From Diplonema japonicum (Eukaryota > Euglenozoa > Diplonemea > Diplonemida > Diplonemidae), in the NCBI GenBank assembly GCA_964019335.1, contig OZ025702.1, positions 290,001-354,000 on the forward strand: DNA of 64,000 nucleotides, given 5' to 3'. Under the pieces are notes generated by a model that saw nothing but the letters and a program-made list of their open reading frames with translations, was not told the DNA's origin and ran no database searches. Position 1 is the first letter of the stretch. Every line of letters begins with the position of its first letter. Positions 52,480 to 62,829 of the stretch are shown here, in pieces. A program made the translations under genes and the position numbers.

Positions 52480-53530
52480 ATGCCGTTCACAAACGAGCAG
52501 CTGAAAGAAGCCTTCAACCTGTTTGACTGCGATATGTATGTAAAAAAGGAAAAAAAAAAAACAAAATATAACAAACAGGGGTGGATACATCGATCAGGAG
52601 GAGATGGAGCTGGTGTTCAAGGGGCTTGGGATGGTCCTGGACCGTGTGGAGGTTGAGGACATGATGAGGCCGTTCGACACAGATGGCGACGGGAAGATCA
52701 GCTTCGACGAGTTTTGCGTGCTTGTGAGGCAGCGGATGAAGGAGAACGAGGGACCGAAGGAGGTCCTTGAGGCGTTCAAGGCCTTCGATTTGTCCAACAC
52801 TGGCGTCATCTCTAAGGACAACCTCAGGGAGGTAGCCGAGATGCTCAGCGAACGTGTCACCGACCAGGACATCGACGAGATCTGGCACTACTGCGCGATG
52901 AATGATGCCGACGATGCTGGCGTCCCCAACTTCACCTTCCACGCGTGGCGTGCTGTTATCGACCAGATCTCCAACAGGGGCGCCAACAAAGAAAGCAAAG
53001 AAGAAGACGGAGAGGAGGAGCTGAACTCCACCAAGAAGGCCCACCTCCCCGCTTACGACTCCTCCATCTGGACCGACCTCGAAATCCAGGAGGAGGTCGA
53101 CAGGACGCACCGCCTCCAGGAATGCAACAAGAAAGAAGAAGACGCCAAACTGCGCCAGGAAAAGGCAAAAGACGCCAAGGCAATGCTTAAAAAATATAAG
53201 GCAGAGACCCAAGCCGAGAGCACGGTATGCCATTCACTGCACCACCACTACTAACTCACCACAGCACACCGTGAAGGAGTCGAAGTGGAGGCAGAGACAG
53301 GAAGAGAATGATATCGTCAAGGAGAGGCTTGCGAAGAAGAGGGCGGCGCTCCAAGCGCAGGCTGAGGAAAGGGAGCAGCAGAGAAAGAGGGAAGAGCAAG
53401 AAGAGGCTGAGGTGCAGAAAAAGCTGGAGCAGAAGAGGGAGAAGTATGTCAGTCCACCACAAACAAATTTCTCAACAGCTTGAAGAGAACGGATGGCATG
53501 GTTGACCCGGAGCCTGAGGAACAGGCTTAG
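52480..53530 (+). CDS. Calmodulin/centrin-like EF-hand protein fused to coiled coil
   Basis: Four exons (52480-52535, 52579-53224, 53265-53443, 53479-53530) give 310 residues. EF-hand 1 is restored by splicing (DCDMGGYIDQEE), EF-hand 2 is canonical (DTDGDGKISFDE), EF-hand 3 is reduced (DLSNTGVISKDN) and a fourth is degenerate. Residues 150-310 are a long Glu/Lys/Gln-rich coiled coil. The start follows an A-rich leader. The N-terminal half is of centrin/calmodulin size, so this looks like a Ca2+ sensor built into a filament or basal-body protein. The third intron contains TACTAACTCACCACAG, a textbook branch point and acceptor. Confidence 0.8.
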
Positions 53531-53845
53531 AGTGTCCCTTTGTACCTGCCGCACCCCTCCCCTACCCCCCCTAGTGTTGATTCCCCTGCCACATATTTGT
53601 GGCTTTAGTACGAGAGGCCCTTTTTAGAAGCCCGTTTCTTCTAATGGGATATCCCCCCCTGCCCCTGTTGTACCCCATGCCCCATGCCCCATACCTCTAC
53701 CTCTACCCTGCGACCACACGTTTATTTCAGAATAGTCCCCCTACTCTCCGCATCCCTGCATCCTTCCATTTTCCTTTTTTGTTTTTGTTTGCTTCTTTGT
53801 CTGTTGTGTAGCAAATCCAACCGGTCGAAGGAAGGGCAAGTAGGC

Positions 53846-54805
53846 ATGTGGGACCACAACTCAGTGGCGGAGACGCTGACGGGCGATGAGAAGGACACGA
53901 TGATGGAGACAGCGATGGAGGACTTGAGTGTGACGAGCAGCCCTGTGTGCAAGAGAAACGTGACGTTTCCGAAGGGGCAGAAGAAGGAGGAGATGTTGAT
54001 GTACTACCCTGAGGACGAGGTCAACGAAGACGAGAAGGTGGAGGAGGCCGTGGCCAAGCTGCGGGGCGTGGTCCAAAAGATAGAGGTGACCCGAGCCAAG
54101 GAGGTCGCCAACGACGAGCGTCTGCAGACAGAACCAACGTTCTTGCGGGAGTCGTTGAAGAGGATAGAGACACTGACCGACGTCGTGACAGAAGTGGCGG
54201 GGTGTGGCCCTGCACCAGAGATGTCCGTGCTTAAATCAACGTTGGTACTGCAGAGAGCGGGAAGAGCCGCAAGATCACGATGCCTGTCAGGGTGCAGACA
54301 CTCCGTGATAAGGCAGCACGACGAGGTAGCTTTTTTAAAAGCAAGGGAAAAGGAGCTGGCAGACAAGGTGAGGGGTTTGGAAGAGAGGTTGCAAGACTCC
54401 TCAGACCGCCCCGATCAAGCAGGGGCGACGAAGAAGGCTGCTGCGTACATGTTAAAGCAGCAGTCGCAGATCGACCAGTTGGACAAGGAGCTCATCTCGC
54501 TCAGGGCGCAGGCACGCATGACCCCTTTATCGGGCTCAGCGTCTGTCCCCACTCCGCTGTCAAAGTCGTCTACCTTCACCCCTGCTTCGACCTTTACGCC
54601 GCCTCGGTCTGGTGGATCCTTCCAGACCCCCGTAAGGTCACGCTCCCCACCACAGCGCACGCGCTCGCCTCCTCGTATCTATACCCCTCTCTCTCAGCTC
54701 AACTACCGTTCCACCTCTCCACACGTAAAACGCCTGCCCCCCACAGGTGGCGGTCCCGGGGGCCCTTCTTCGCAGCGACTTCACAGGTGCCTCACTCCAC
54801 GCTGA
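53846..54805 (+). CDS. Hypothetical coiled-coil protein with SP/TP-rich tail
   Basis: 319 residues from the first ATG after a TTGTGTAG acceptor-like site; the frame is open upstream but encodes a Phe/Leu-rich artefact. Residues 60-115 and 165-225 are coiled coil (EVAFLKAREKELADKVRGLE; MLKQQSQIDQLDKELISLRA). The C-terminal 100 residues repeat Ser-Pro and Thr-Pro (FQTPVRSRSPPQRTRSPP), likely targets of proline-directed kinases, as in microtubule- or centrosome-associated proteins. Part of the middle (residues 130-160, SRCLSGCRHSVIRQH) could be a retained intron. No family recognised. Confidence 0.55.
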   Translation: MWDHNSVAETLTGDEKDTMMETAMEDLSVTSSPVCKRNVTFPKGQKKEEMLMYYPEDEVNEDEKVEEAVAKLRGVVQKIEVTRAKEVANDERLQTEPTFLRESLKRIETLTDVVTEVAGCGPAPEMSVLKSTLVLQRAGRAARSRCLSGCRHSVIRQHDEVAFLKAREKELADKVRGLEERLQDSSDRPDQAGATKKAAAYMLKQQSQIDQLDKELISLRAQARMTPLSGSASVPTPLSKSSTFTPASTFTPPRSGGSFQTPVRSRSPPQRTRSPPRIYTPLSQLNYRSTSPHVKRLPPTGGGPGGPSSQRLHRCLTPR

Positions 54806-55598
54806 ATGAAAAAAAAAAAAAAATGGAAAAAAAAAAAATCCGAGAAAAAAAAAATAGGGCTTGTCATTTCCCACCGTCCTCCCTTGCTGTAAAAAAAAAG
54901 TGTTGGGGGGGGGGGGGGGGGGGGAGGGGGGCGTAGTAGTGTGATTTTTTTTCTCCCTTTCCCCTCTTCCTTTCCCCCACCCTGGAGGGGGAAAAAAAGA
55001 AAAAAAAAGAGAGGGAGGGAACGAATAAGAAAAAGAAAAAAAAGCCAAGGAAGACCCGGATCCCCTGGGGGGTCGTTTTCATTGTATGCTGTGCTCCAAA
55101 AGGGGGAAAAATCTCCTTTCCCCTCCATGTTTTACCCCCCCCTCTTTTTTTGATGTTTGTTCTCTACCTTTTTTTTTTTTTTTCTTCTTTCCCCCACCAC
55201 CTGCTATACCCTCGTCTCCTTCGCGTTTTTCCTTTTCTTTTTCCATCGTATTAGTTTTTTTTTTCTGCATTTTTCTTTAAAAATAAACATTACGAACAAC
55301 CCATCGCAGCATTATACCTACCATCACTCTTTTCCCCCCGGTATAATTTTCCAGCAAGATTCACGAGAAGGAATAATATAAAAAAAAGAAACTTTAAAAA
55401 TAAAACTAAAGGGCGTGATAAGAGCAAAGGGCAGCTGAAGGCGTGGTGCCGTTTGGATAAAGTCATCCGAGAAATAAATAAAAGATTAAAAAAAAAAAAA
55501 GAAACTATCATCGAAATCTTTTTTTCAAACCCTTTTAAAGAACGGGGGAAGGGGGGGGGGGGCGACAATAGATGCGGGCAGAACACTGAACACGTGTT
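54806..55598. other. Gene-free homopolymer-rich spacer
   Basis: A runs (54810-54825), a G run of about 18 (54905-54922), pyrimidine tracts and A/T blocks; no coding frame apart from homopolymer artefacts. Confidence 0.5.
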
Positions 55599-56318
55599 AT
55601 GCAAGAACGCAAGAAGCACCCATCACCGAGCGAAGTGACACTGGGCGGAGGGACAATTGTAGATTACAAACAGTGGTTGGACGACTTACCTCCTATCAAG
55701 CCTCAGGGTGAGGCGCGAAGGCACCCGAGACCAAGGAGAGTGTCTCACAAACCAGCTCAGAATGTGAAACACATTGAAATGACAACCAGTAGGAGGAACA
55801 CTAGCTTACCGTGTTTGGATGAAAAAGCAAACCTTGTGAGGGAATTGATCACAGCGGTCTGCCCGAAGTGGAAATCTGAAAAAGTAGAAAAAGTCATCAA
55901 TGATTTGCAAGGCGAGCCGAGGCAGAGCCTTGACATGTCTGCCGAAGATACTATTGAGGTAAAATCTGTCTGGGCGGCCCTCCTGGAGAGCTCCGACTCG
56001 GATAAAGAGCTGACTTTTCACGCATTCCGCCTCCTTGTACCAAGCGATGTCACCACCGAGGAGCTCCTTACAATGTTCGTCTCTGTCCCGTTGACGCCTT
56101 CGTGCATGCTCAACGAAACGGGTTTTCTTCATCTCATGAAACATATCTACCCTCCTTATCGCGGCGGGGCACAGCAGTCTTCCACTGCGTCCGTCAGCCT
56201 CATGGTCAAGAAGACTCCTTATTCTAACCTGCTGACAAACTCTGGCGTCATCGTCCAACACCCGAGGACACCCGCTCCGCGACGACGGAAACACCGCTTT
56301 ACAGCGCAACAAAGGTGA
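55599..56318 (+). CDS. Hypothetical protein (239 aa)
   Basis: A complete ATG-to-stop frame with normal amino-acid composition. The N-terminal 65 residues are basic and Pro-rich; residues 75-195 are probably helical (LVRELITAVCPKWKSEKVEKV; SAEDTIEVKSVWAALLESSD; ELTFHAFRLLVPSDVTTEELL), which resembles the spacing of paired degenerate EF-hands without calcium ligands. The C-terminus is basic (PRRRKHRF). I do not recognise a family. Confidence 0.55.
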   Translation: MQERKKHPSPSEVTLGGGTIVDYKQWLDDLPPIKPQGEARRHPRPRRVSHKPAQNVKHIEMTTSRRNTSLPCLDEKANLVRELITAVCPKWKSEKVEKVINDLQGEPRQSLDMSAEDTIEVKSVWAALLESSDSDKELTFHAFRLLVPSDVTTEELLTMFVSVPLTPSCMLNETGFLHLMKHIYPPYRGGAQQSSTASVSLMVKKTPYSNLLTNSGVIVQHPRTPAPRRRKHRFTAQQR

Positions 56319-56407
56319 TTCTTCTCTCCCTTTTCTTTTTTATTTACCCCACTAGCTGCTCATGACACCCAAAAAAGAAGAGAAGCAACAAAAAAAAAGA
56401 AAAAAAA

Positions 56408-56643
56408 ATGCCCGCTGGAAAGGTACCACAAGGCGGTGCGGGCTACACCTTCGCCCTTCCTGGGAACCAGGCGTACAATGTCCTCCCTGGGAACCTTTAC
56501 CTCCCGGCGCAAAATTCAGGTTTGTTTTTTCTTCTCTTCCCCCCCTTTTTTTGTTTTTTGCGGCAAACGAAGGCGAGGACGGCCTGCGGTACAACTTGGG
56601 TCATCCAATAGTGCGCGGCACAAAGCGGAAGAGGGCGTTATGA
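56408..56643 (+). CDS. Small hypothetical spliced protein (60 aa)
   Basis: An ATG after an A-rich leader opens a Gly/Pro-rich exon (56408-56519, YTFALPGNQAYNVLPGNLY). A GTTTGT...AAG intron (56520-56572) joins to GEDGLRYNLGHPIVRGTKRKRAL and a stop. The 3' end is uncertain: another splice (GTACAA at 56589 to GACAG at 56648) would give a longer Arg/Thr-rich end, and further acceptor-like sites occur near 56810. Function unknown. Confidence 0.4.
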
Positions 56644-56988
56644 CAGGAGGACACTCTTTTTCCGAGCCAACCGGCAAACAGCCACTGCAGGCACCAGCAG
56701 AACGGGCGACCGATTAGTGTGATTACTTATGAACAGTAAGCACCCTGCAAAACGTTATCCGCTTTCTCTCTTTTTCTCACCATTCCCCCTCTCCCTCCCC
56801 CCCTGCAGGATACACCGTCACATACCAGAAGTCATGAGCTAGGTTTGTCTACAGGAGCTAAACGCTTTTAAATTTACACTACACCTTGTTCTGGTTTTCT
56901 TTTTTTCTTTCCTCCTGACTTCTTAATAAAACGCCCATGAAAAGGAGGGGGGTGTCAGGGGTTTTCAAAAAGTGGCTCGCCAGCCACC
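56644..56988. other. Spacer before the 770-aa gene
   Basis: Contains possible further exons of the small gene upstream (GTAAGC donor at 56738 and a CCCTGCAG acceptor at 56809), but no frame is decisive. The next ATG has a CCACCATG context. Confidence 0.35.
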
Positions 56989-59301
56989 ATGTACTCCCCC
57001 CCTAGTGCCCCTCTGGGGTTCCTGTCCACGATGCCTGGGTACAGCGCGAGGGACAGATACGACCCAAAGTTTAAGCTTCCAAAAATGCCTAACAAGGGGC
57101 CTGACGGCGAGGGACGGAGAGTACAGAAGATGAAGGTGATAGAGAAGGACAAGGACAAAGATCATGAAGTTAAACTTCCGGAGCTCAAGAAGATACTGGT
57201 GGATGAGGAAGACACGGGGTTCGATGCCTTATCTAGGTCGCTGGGAAAAGTGATTGGCGAGCTTCTTGACGACAAACTGGAGGACAGGTGGTACCATGTG
57301 TCAAGACACCTGGAAACCATGCCCCACGGGCACGTTGTGATGCCTGGGGGAGACAACCTTGCAGGGGCCCTGGGTACCCTTCTTGATCCACGTCCAGAGG
57401 CACTTCTCACTTTCATTGATGTCTCTTTTTATCACCTGCTGCAGAGCTACCCAGATCTCGAGTCACTCTTCAACACCGCTAGGAGCACTCTCCTCAGAGC
57501 ATTGCACTACCACATCGCACCGCCGCCGCTTCGCGAGGTCCGCGACTCAGTTCAAGACAGAGTCATGCTGTACAAGGATGCGAAGGCCAAGGTGCTGAGG
57601 GCACGCAGCATGTCTGTCGGTGGCGACGTAGGCCTATGTAGCCCGCGGAGCGTGGTAAGCATCGGTGTGGGGAGGGCCATCGACAGGTGGCAGAGGATCT
57701 GCTTGAAGAGCACTTTTGCTGCGTGGAAAACGGTCGTCGGGGAGAGCGTGAAGAGGAAGGCCGTCGAGGGGACAAACGCAAGCATCACAGTCAGAATGCA
57801 AGAGGCAGAAAAGGAGGTGGCGGAGCTGTCGAATTCCGAGGAGAGGTGGACCATGGTGTGGAAGCTGGAGCAGGCCACAGCTGAAGTAAACCTGCTGCAA
57901 ACGGAGCTGAGGTCACAGCAGCAAGACTTTGCAGAAATGCGAAAAAAGCACGAGACACATATCACAAAGCTGCAAGCAAAAGTCAAGTGGCTGAGTGCCA
58001 TTGTCGACCAGCTGATGCCCGCTGCAGAGGAGTGCCGCGCCTTCTCTCCAGAGCACATTTGTGAACTGCAAGCGACGATGCACGAAGGCGGCGAGATGCC
58101 CCTACACGTAGCTTTCGACCACCTGTACCCCGACGACGCAGAGCACGGTGTGACGAGCCACCTGCAACGCTTGCTGGACATCAACACGATCGACGTAGAT
58201 GTCCTCGACGACGATGTGGTTAAGAACCTAGCGCAGCTCGTAGCAAAGGTTGAGGCCCATGCCACACCCACAGTACCGCGGCCTAGCGACGGTGAAGTCC
58301 AAGACCCAGTCAAGGTGATGCAAGCCACCATAGCAGGACTTCGGAAGCAGCTCGGCTCCATCAGCACCTACTGCAAAGGTGCCCTGCGCGACGCGGTACG
58401 CTCCTGCATCGCAGCCCGCGAAGAACAACTTGCGGCGTCCTTGAAAGAGGCTGAGATGACACGAGACAACCCTTTGCTGCTGGAGGCAATTCAAAATGCG
58501 GAAGTGTGTCCAGAAGACAGAAGCGGTGTGTACGACTGCTTGCAGAGGAACGAAAAACGGCTGCTGGGTGTGTACCAGTACTACGCATCTACCGACAAGA
58601 CAGTCGACATTGTGATGAGCAGGAACGAGTGGGAGAAGTTCTTGCGTGACGTCAAACCGGATACAAGGCGGAAGTCACGGGTGTCTGTACCCGACGTGCA
58701 GCGCAACACAGCAAAGGACAAAGACAAGGACAAGTCGGGGAAGGAATGGTACCTTCCTGCAGCATACTTGGAGCAACTAGTGCGGCATGCGGTGTCGCTG
58801 CCGAAGGGGCAGGGCGTGGTAGCCAAGACAGAGCAGTTCGTGGAAACAATAAAAATGTCAAACATTATGTACGTGTGTTGCGATGAGTTCATGAAGAACT
58901 TAAACGGAGACGCAACACAGGCGGTACTAAAGCAAGCTAAACAGGTACTAAGCCTGCTGTTCAACAAGTACGCACTGGACAAGGGTAAGGGTGTGACCTT
59001 CAAGGAGTTCAAGAAGCTGGCTGACGATGCTCACGTGGTGGACGAGATCTGCACTCACTACGCAATTCAGCAGCTCTTCCTCAAGATGCAGTCAGGTACT
59101 ACCCTCCTTGTCCCCCTGGGTGAGCCGTGTGCTGATTTGCCTACCTTCACCATGCTAGTGTGCGGAATAGCTGTTTACAAAAACCCTGCCCCTTATGTGC
59201 CTTTCGACATCAAAGTCAAACATTTCCTCGCTGCTTGGCTGGCGCCTCTTGCGGACCTCTCCACTGTTCGTGGAAGGCGGAAAAGCGATGTTGGTATTTG
59301 A
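56989..59301 (+). CDS. Hypothetical coiled-coil protein (770 aa)
   Basis: A single long exon. Residues 1-60 are basic; residues 70-190 are helical (LSRSLGKVIGELLDDKLEDRWYHV; FIDVSFYHLLQSYPDLESLFN). A short segment ICLKSTFAAWKTVV resembles one Sfi1-type centrin-binding repeat. Residues 265-350 form a coiled coil (EKEVAELSNSEERW; QTELRSQQQDFAEMRKKHET). The C-terminal 150 residues include VLSLLFNKYALDKGKGVTFKEFKKL, an EF-hand-like helix-loop-helix with Asp/Lys ligands and a following hydrophobic domain. Taken together it could be a cytoskeletal or flagellar protein, but no known family is identified. Confidence 0.65.
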   Translation: MYSPPSAPLGFLSTMPGYSARDRYDPKFKLPKMPNKGPDGEGRRVQKMKVIEKDKDKDHEVKLPELKKILVDEEDTGFDALSRSLGKVIGELLDDKLEDRWYHVSRHLETMPHGHVVMPGGDNLAGALGTLLDPRPEALLTFIDVSFYHLLQSYPDLESLFNTARSTLLRALHYHIAPPPLREVRDSVQDRVMLYKDAKAKVLRARSMSVGGDVGLCSPRSVVSIGVGRAIDRWQRICLKSTFAAWKTVVGESVKRKAVEGTNASITVRMQEAEKEVAELSNSEERWTMVWKLEQATAEVNLLQTELRSQQQDFAEMRKKHETHITKLQAKVKWLSAIVDQLMPAAEECRAFSPEHICELQATMHEGGEMPLHVAFDHLYPDDAEHGVTSHLQRLLDINTIDVDVLDDDVVKNLAQLVAKVEAHATPTVPRPSDGEVQDPVKVMQATIAGLRKQLGSISTYCKGALRDAVRSCIAAREEQLAASLKEAEMTRDNPLLLEAIQNAEVCPEDRSGVYDCLQRNEKRLLGVYQYYASTDKTVDIVMSRNEWEKFLRDVKPDTRRKSRVSVPDVQRNTAKDKDKDKSGKEWYLPAAYLEQLVRHAVSLPKGQGVVAKTEQFVETIKMSNIMYVCCDEFMKNLNGDATQAVLKQAKQVLSLLFNKYALDKGKGVTFKEFKKLADDAHVVDEICTHYAIQQLFLKMQSGTTLLVPLGEPCADLPTFTMLVCGIAVYKNPAPYVPFDIKVKHFLAAWLAPLADLSTVRGRRKSDVGI

Positions 59302-59534
59302 TTGTGTGCTGAAAAAAGGTTTCTTTTACAAGAAGTCTTTTTTTTTTTGACACCCCCCCTTTTTTTGTTCTACATTCCACACCAAAAAAAGAAGAACCCC
59401 CCCCCCCCCCCCGCTTCCGAGAAGAAAAAAAAGTCATGGGCATCTTGTCTATTTTTTTTTTCAGCCCATTATTTTTTTCCCCCTCCCTTTCTCTTTCTTT
59501 TTTTCTAGTTTTTGAGTAGTTTTTTTTTTTTATC

Positions 59535-59570
<36 letters not shown>

Positions 59571-59595
59571 CGAAACAAAAAAAAAAACACTCAAG

Positions 59596-59646
<51 letters not shown>

Positions 59647-59727
59647 AACTTCTTCTTCTTTCTATTTAAACGTTGACACATTTCCCCGCAAAAGAAAGAT
59701 ATTTCCAGGAGGAAGAAAAAAAAAAAA

Positions 59728-60384
59728 ATGAGCGAAGCGATGACATGCAGCAAGTGCCGCCAGGTGGGGCAGGTGAGGAGGTGTCCGTGCTTGCTAGCAG
59801 CGTATTGCAGTGGGGAGTGTCAACGAGAAGACTGGAAGGTGCACCACGAAGTGTGCTCCGCGGTGAGGAGGATACGGGACGAGGAGAGCTGTGGGAGCAG
59901 TGGCGGGCTGACGGATACTGAAAGCAGGGAAAGAGAAAGCCCCGTGAAAAAGGACAAAAGGGACATGCTCAGCACACAGCAGGTTGTGATGCTAAACGAA
60001 TGCGTCGAAAGGCTTGCTACCACCTCACCCTCGCTGGTTGCAGCCGTGTTTATTGACCTCGTTCAGAGTGACCCTGTGAACCTTCTCCCCATTGCCATGC
60101 GTGCTCTTGCCTACTCTCCTGTGCAACCCCTGCCTGCGTCTTCTTACATACCTAGTCGCCCTGTTCAGGCAAAGCTTATGGGGAACGCTCCCATGCCCTC
60201 TTCTTATTTACCAGGTGTAGAGGGGGTTCCCCTGGCTGCGTACTCCCAACCCATGCAAGGTCAAAAGAATTTTTTTGCAACGTCCCTTGTCCCTGCCCCT
60301 GTCCCTTTACAGCAACAACAGTTCCAGCCTGATCTGGAGCCGAACTCTCTTGCTTCTGCCATGGCGTCATCGGTGCTTGAGTGA
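59728..60384 (+). CDS. MYND zinc-finger protein
   Basis: 218 residues starting after an A-rich leader. Residues 7-46 form a MYND finger: CSKCRQVGQVRRCPCLLAAY then CSGECQREDWKVHHEVC, giving the C-x2-C...C-x-C...C-x3-C...H-x3-C ligand set. The middle (VVMLNECVERLATTSPSLVAAVFIDLVQSDPVNLLPIAMRAL) is a helical region; the last 80 residues are Pro/Gln/Ser-rich. MYND fingers bind PxLxP-like peptides in transcription or chaperone complexes. No SET or other catalytic domain is present. Confidence 0.8.
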   Translation: MSEAMTCSKCRQVGQVRRCPCLLAAYCSGECQREDWKVHHEVCSAVRRIRDEESCGSSGGLTDTESRERESPVKKDKRDMLSTQQVVMLNECVERLATTSPSLVAAVFIDLVQSDPVNLLPIAMRALAYSPVQPLPASSYIPSRPVQAKLMGNAPMPSSYLPGVEGVPLAAYSQPMQGQKNFFATSLVPAPVPLQQQQFQPDLEPNSLASAMASSVLE

Positions 60385-60560
60385 TGAAGGAACGTGAGGG
60401 AGAGAATGAATAAGAAAAAAAAAAAAAAAAAAAAAGACTCCTGTTTTCTAAAGCTTTCCCTTCTCCCCTTCATAAGGCGATTTTTTTTTTTTTTTTTATT
60501 AGCTGCGGTTACGGAGTGTGTTAATCTCAATATACCGATGTATATAAATAAAAAAGAAAA

Positions 60561-60594
<34 letters not shown>

Positions 60595-61891
60595 CAGTCG
60601 TACCATATCGGATAGATTAAAAAGATTTGCTTTTTCTTTTTTTTTTTTGTTCTTTTTTAAAACCTTTTAATACCAAAGGTGCGGTATCTGTATCCATAGA
60701 CATTCTTAATAGAACGAAAAACCGAGACGAAGAAGAGAAGAAGGGGGGGGGGGGGGGGGGTAGCCCAAAAATTTAGTTTGAACTTTCACATAAGACTGGA
60801 ATAATGGTGGCTTTTGCCGCCTGATACCACCCCCCCCCCCCCCCCCCCCCCCCGGACAAATTGCGAAATATTTCTGTTCATTTTTTTTTCTCCCTCTCCC
60901 TGCAGTCTCTTTTCCCCTAATTTATTATTTTAACTCTAACTAAATGTTTTTTTTTTCTTTGTGCAATATTTCACAATCTATGATGAATTATCAAATTAAA
61001 AAAAAAAAACTTTTTTCTTTTAAAAAATGTAGGGCAAGGTGCCATTCGTTGTTGTACGAAATAATCCTTTGCTAGGGTTAAAAAAAAAAAAAAAAAAAAA
61101 AAAAACATTTGCATTTCTTGAGCCAACATGATGACGGCGTACGAGAACCTGTTTTGTCTCTTTCCCCCCCCCCCCCCGTCCCAGCGGACCATGTTAGCTA
61201 TCAGTCCAGTACTCTTAATGTTGCAGGAGCTTTCCAACTGATGTCAGCGTTTAGTTGGTTTACCAACGCATGCTGGGAGACTGACAGATTTTTAAAAAGA
61301 GAAAGGGAGAAGAAAAAGAAAAGAAAAAATGGAAGAAAGAAAACACACACAAACACAATATTGCACCCTGCAGACAGACATTCCCCTCTCTTCACTCTCA
61401 AATCGTGTGCTGTTGTTTGTCATTTCTGTACTATCCTGTTACCATTTATTTACCAAGAAAAAAAGAGAAAAAAAAAAAAAGAAAGAAAAAATTGTCGAAA
61501 TACGGACTGATGTATTAACTACACCAGTTTGTTGTGAAAAGAAGAAGAAGAAAAAAAAAATCCTGGTGGGGGCCAGTGTTGTTTTTTTTTCTTTTTTTTT
61601 TTTTTTTTTTTTTTTTTCTATTTGTCAAAACAGAGCATGAGGATGCGTGGCATATAAGAAAAGAAAGGAATACAATTTTTTAGGACAATACTGACCCCCC
61701 CACCGTCCCCTCTTCACTCTCCCCCACTCTTTTCCTTCTTCCTCCTCCCTTGTCATCTATCATACACCGACGGAAAGAACAAAGAAAAAAAAAAGAAAAA
61801 AAACCTATTCTTTCTTCATTCTATCCTTCCTCCTCCCCGCCCCCCCTTTTTTTTCACTTGCTGTAAACGAATAGTATCGGTTGAGGGGAGC

Positions 61892-61929
<38 letters not shown>

Positions 61930-61960
61930 GCTGTAAACCCCCATCCCATGGCACTTTTTC

Positions 61961-61993
<33 letters not shown>

Positions 61994-62119
61994 CTTCTTC
62001 CCCCAGCAGTGTCTTTATTATTATTTTTTTTACTTTCTCATATTTCCTTTTTTTTTTTCAAATCAACACCCCCACCCATAAATCTTTCAGCAACAAAAAA
62101 AAAAAGAAAAGAAAAAAAA
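60385..62119. other. Long homopolymer-rich spacer before peroxiredoxin
   Basis: 1.7 kb without a supported gene. It contains long runs of T (60565-60595, 61591-61618, 61963-61993), A (61080-61105), G (60747-60762) and C (60831-60852), and a GA microsatellite (61897-61922). An AATCTTTCAG acceptor-like site at 62082-62091 precedes the A-rich leader of the next gene. Confidence 0.5.
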
Positions 62120-62770
62120 ATGATGAGGTCTATGCTTAAGAGAACTGCCACCAAACCGCTGGCCAGGTGGTGCTGTTCGCCTCCAGTGACATCTTTGGTG
62201 ACGCAGCCAGCGCCTGGGTTCAAGGCGCAGGCAGTGGTGGGGGGTGAGATCAAGGAGGTGAAGCTGGAGGACTACAAAGGCAAGTACGTGGTGTTGTTCT
62301 TCTACCCTCTGGACTTCACCTTTGTGTGCCCCACGGAGATCTGCTCTTTCAACGACAGGGCCAAGGAGTTCGAGGAGATCGGGTGCCAGGTGCTTGCGTG
62401 CTCTGTGGACTCCCACTTCTCCCACCTTGCCTGGACGCAGCAGCCCAGGAACAAGGGCGGGCTGGGTGAGACTCAGATCCCTCTCATCGCTGATCTTGAC
62501 AAGTCCATTGCCCGCAACTATGGTGTCTTGCTCCCTGCTGGGGTGGCCCTCCGTGGGCTCTTTGTCATCGATGGCAAGGGTACTGTTCGCTCTTCCGTGA
62601 TCAACGACCTCCCAGTAGGACGCTCTGTTGACGAGGCTCTTCGTGTGGTGAAGGCCTTCCAGTACACTGATGAAAACGGTGACGTTATGCCCTGCAACTG
62701 GACACCCGGTTCCACCACCATGAAGGCAGACCCCGTCGGCTCCCAGGAGTACTTCGCCAAGCAGGCGTGA
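62120..62770 (+). CDS. Typical 2-Cys peroxiredoxin, probably mitochondrial
   Basis: 216 residues from the first of two adjacent ATGs that follow an A-rich leader. The first ~30 residues are basic, hydroxylated and lack acidic residues ([17 protein letters not shown]), typical of a mitochondrial presequence. The catalytic core has the peroxidatic Cys in [13 protein letters not shown], the active-site Arg region further on, and the resolving Cys in [14 protein letters not shown] and the C-terminal YF are both present, the signature of eukaryotic peroxiredoxins sensitive to over-oxidation. It reduces peroxides with thioredoxin or, in Euglenozoa, a tryparedoxin-like donor. Confidence 0.94.
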   Translation: MMRSMLKRTATKPLARWCCSPPVTSLVTQPAPGFKAQAVVGGEIKEVKLEDYKGKYVVLFFYPLDFTFVCPTEICSFNDRAKEFEEIGCQVLACSVDSHFSHLAWTQQPRNKGGLGETQIPLIADLDKSIARNYGVLLPAGVALRGLFVIDGKGTVRSSVINDLPVGRSVDEALRVVKAFQYTDENGDVMPCNWTPGSTTMKADPVGSQEYFAKQA

Positions 62771-62829
62771 TTTTTTTTTTTTTTTTTTTTAAAGTGTTTT
62801 TTTTTTTTTTTTTTTATTTCACTCTTCAG

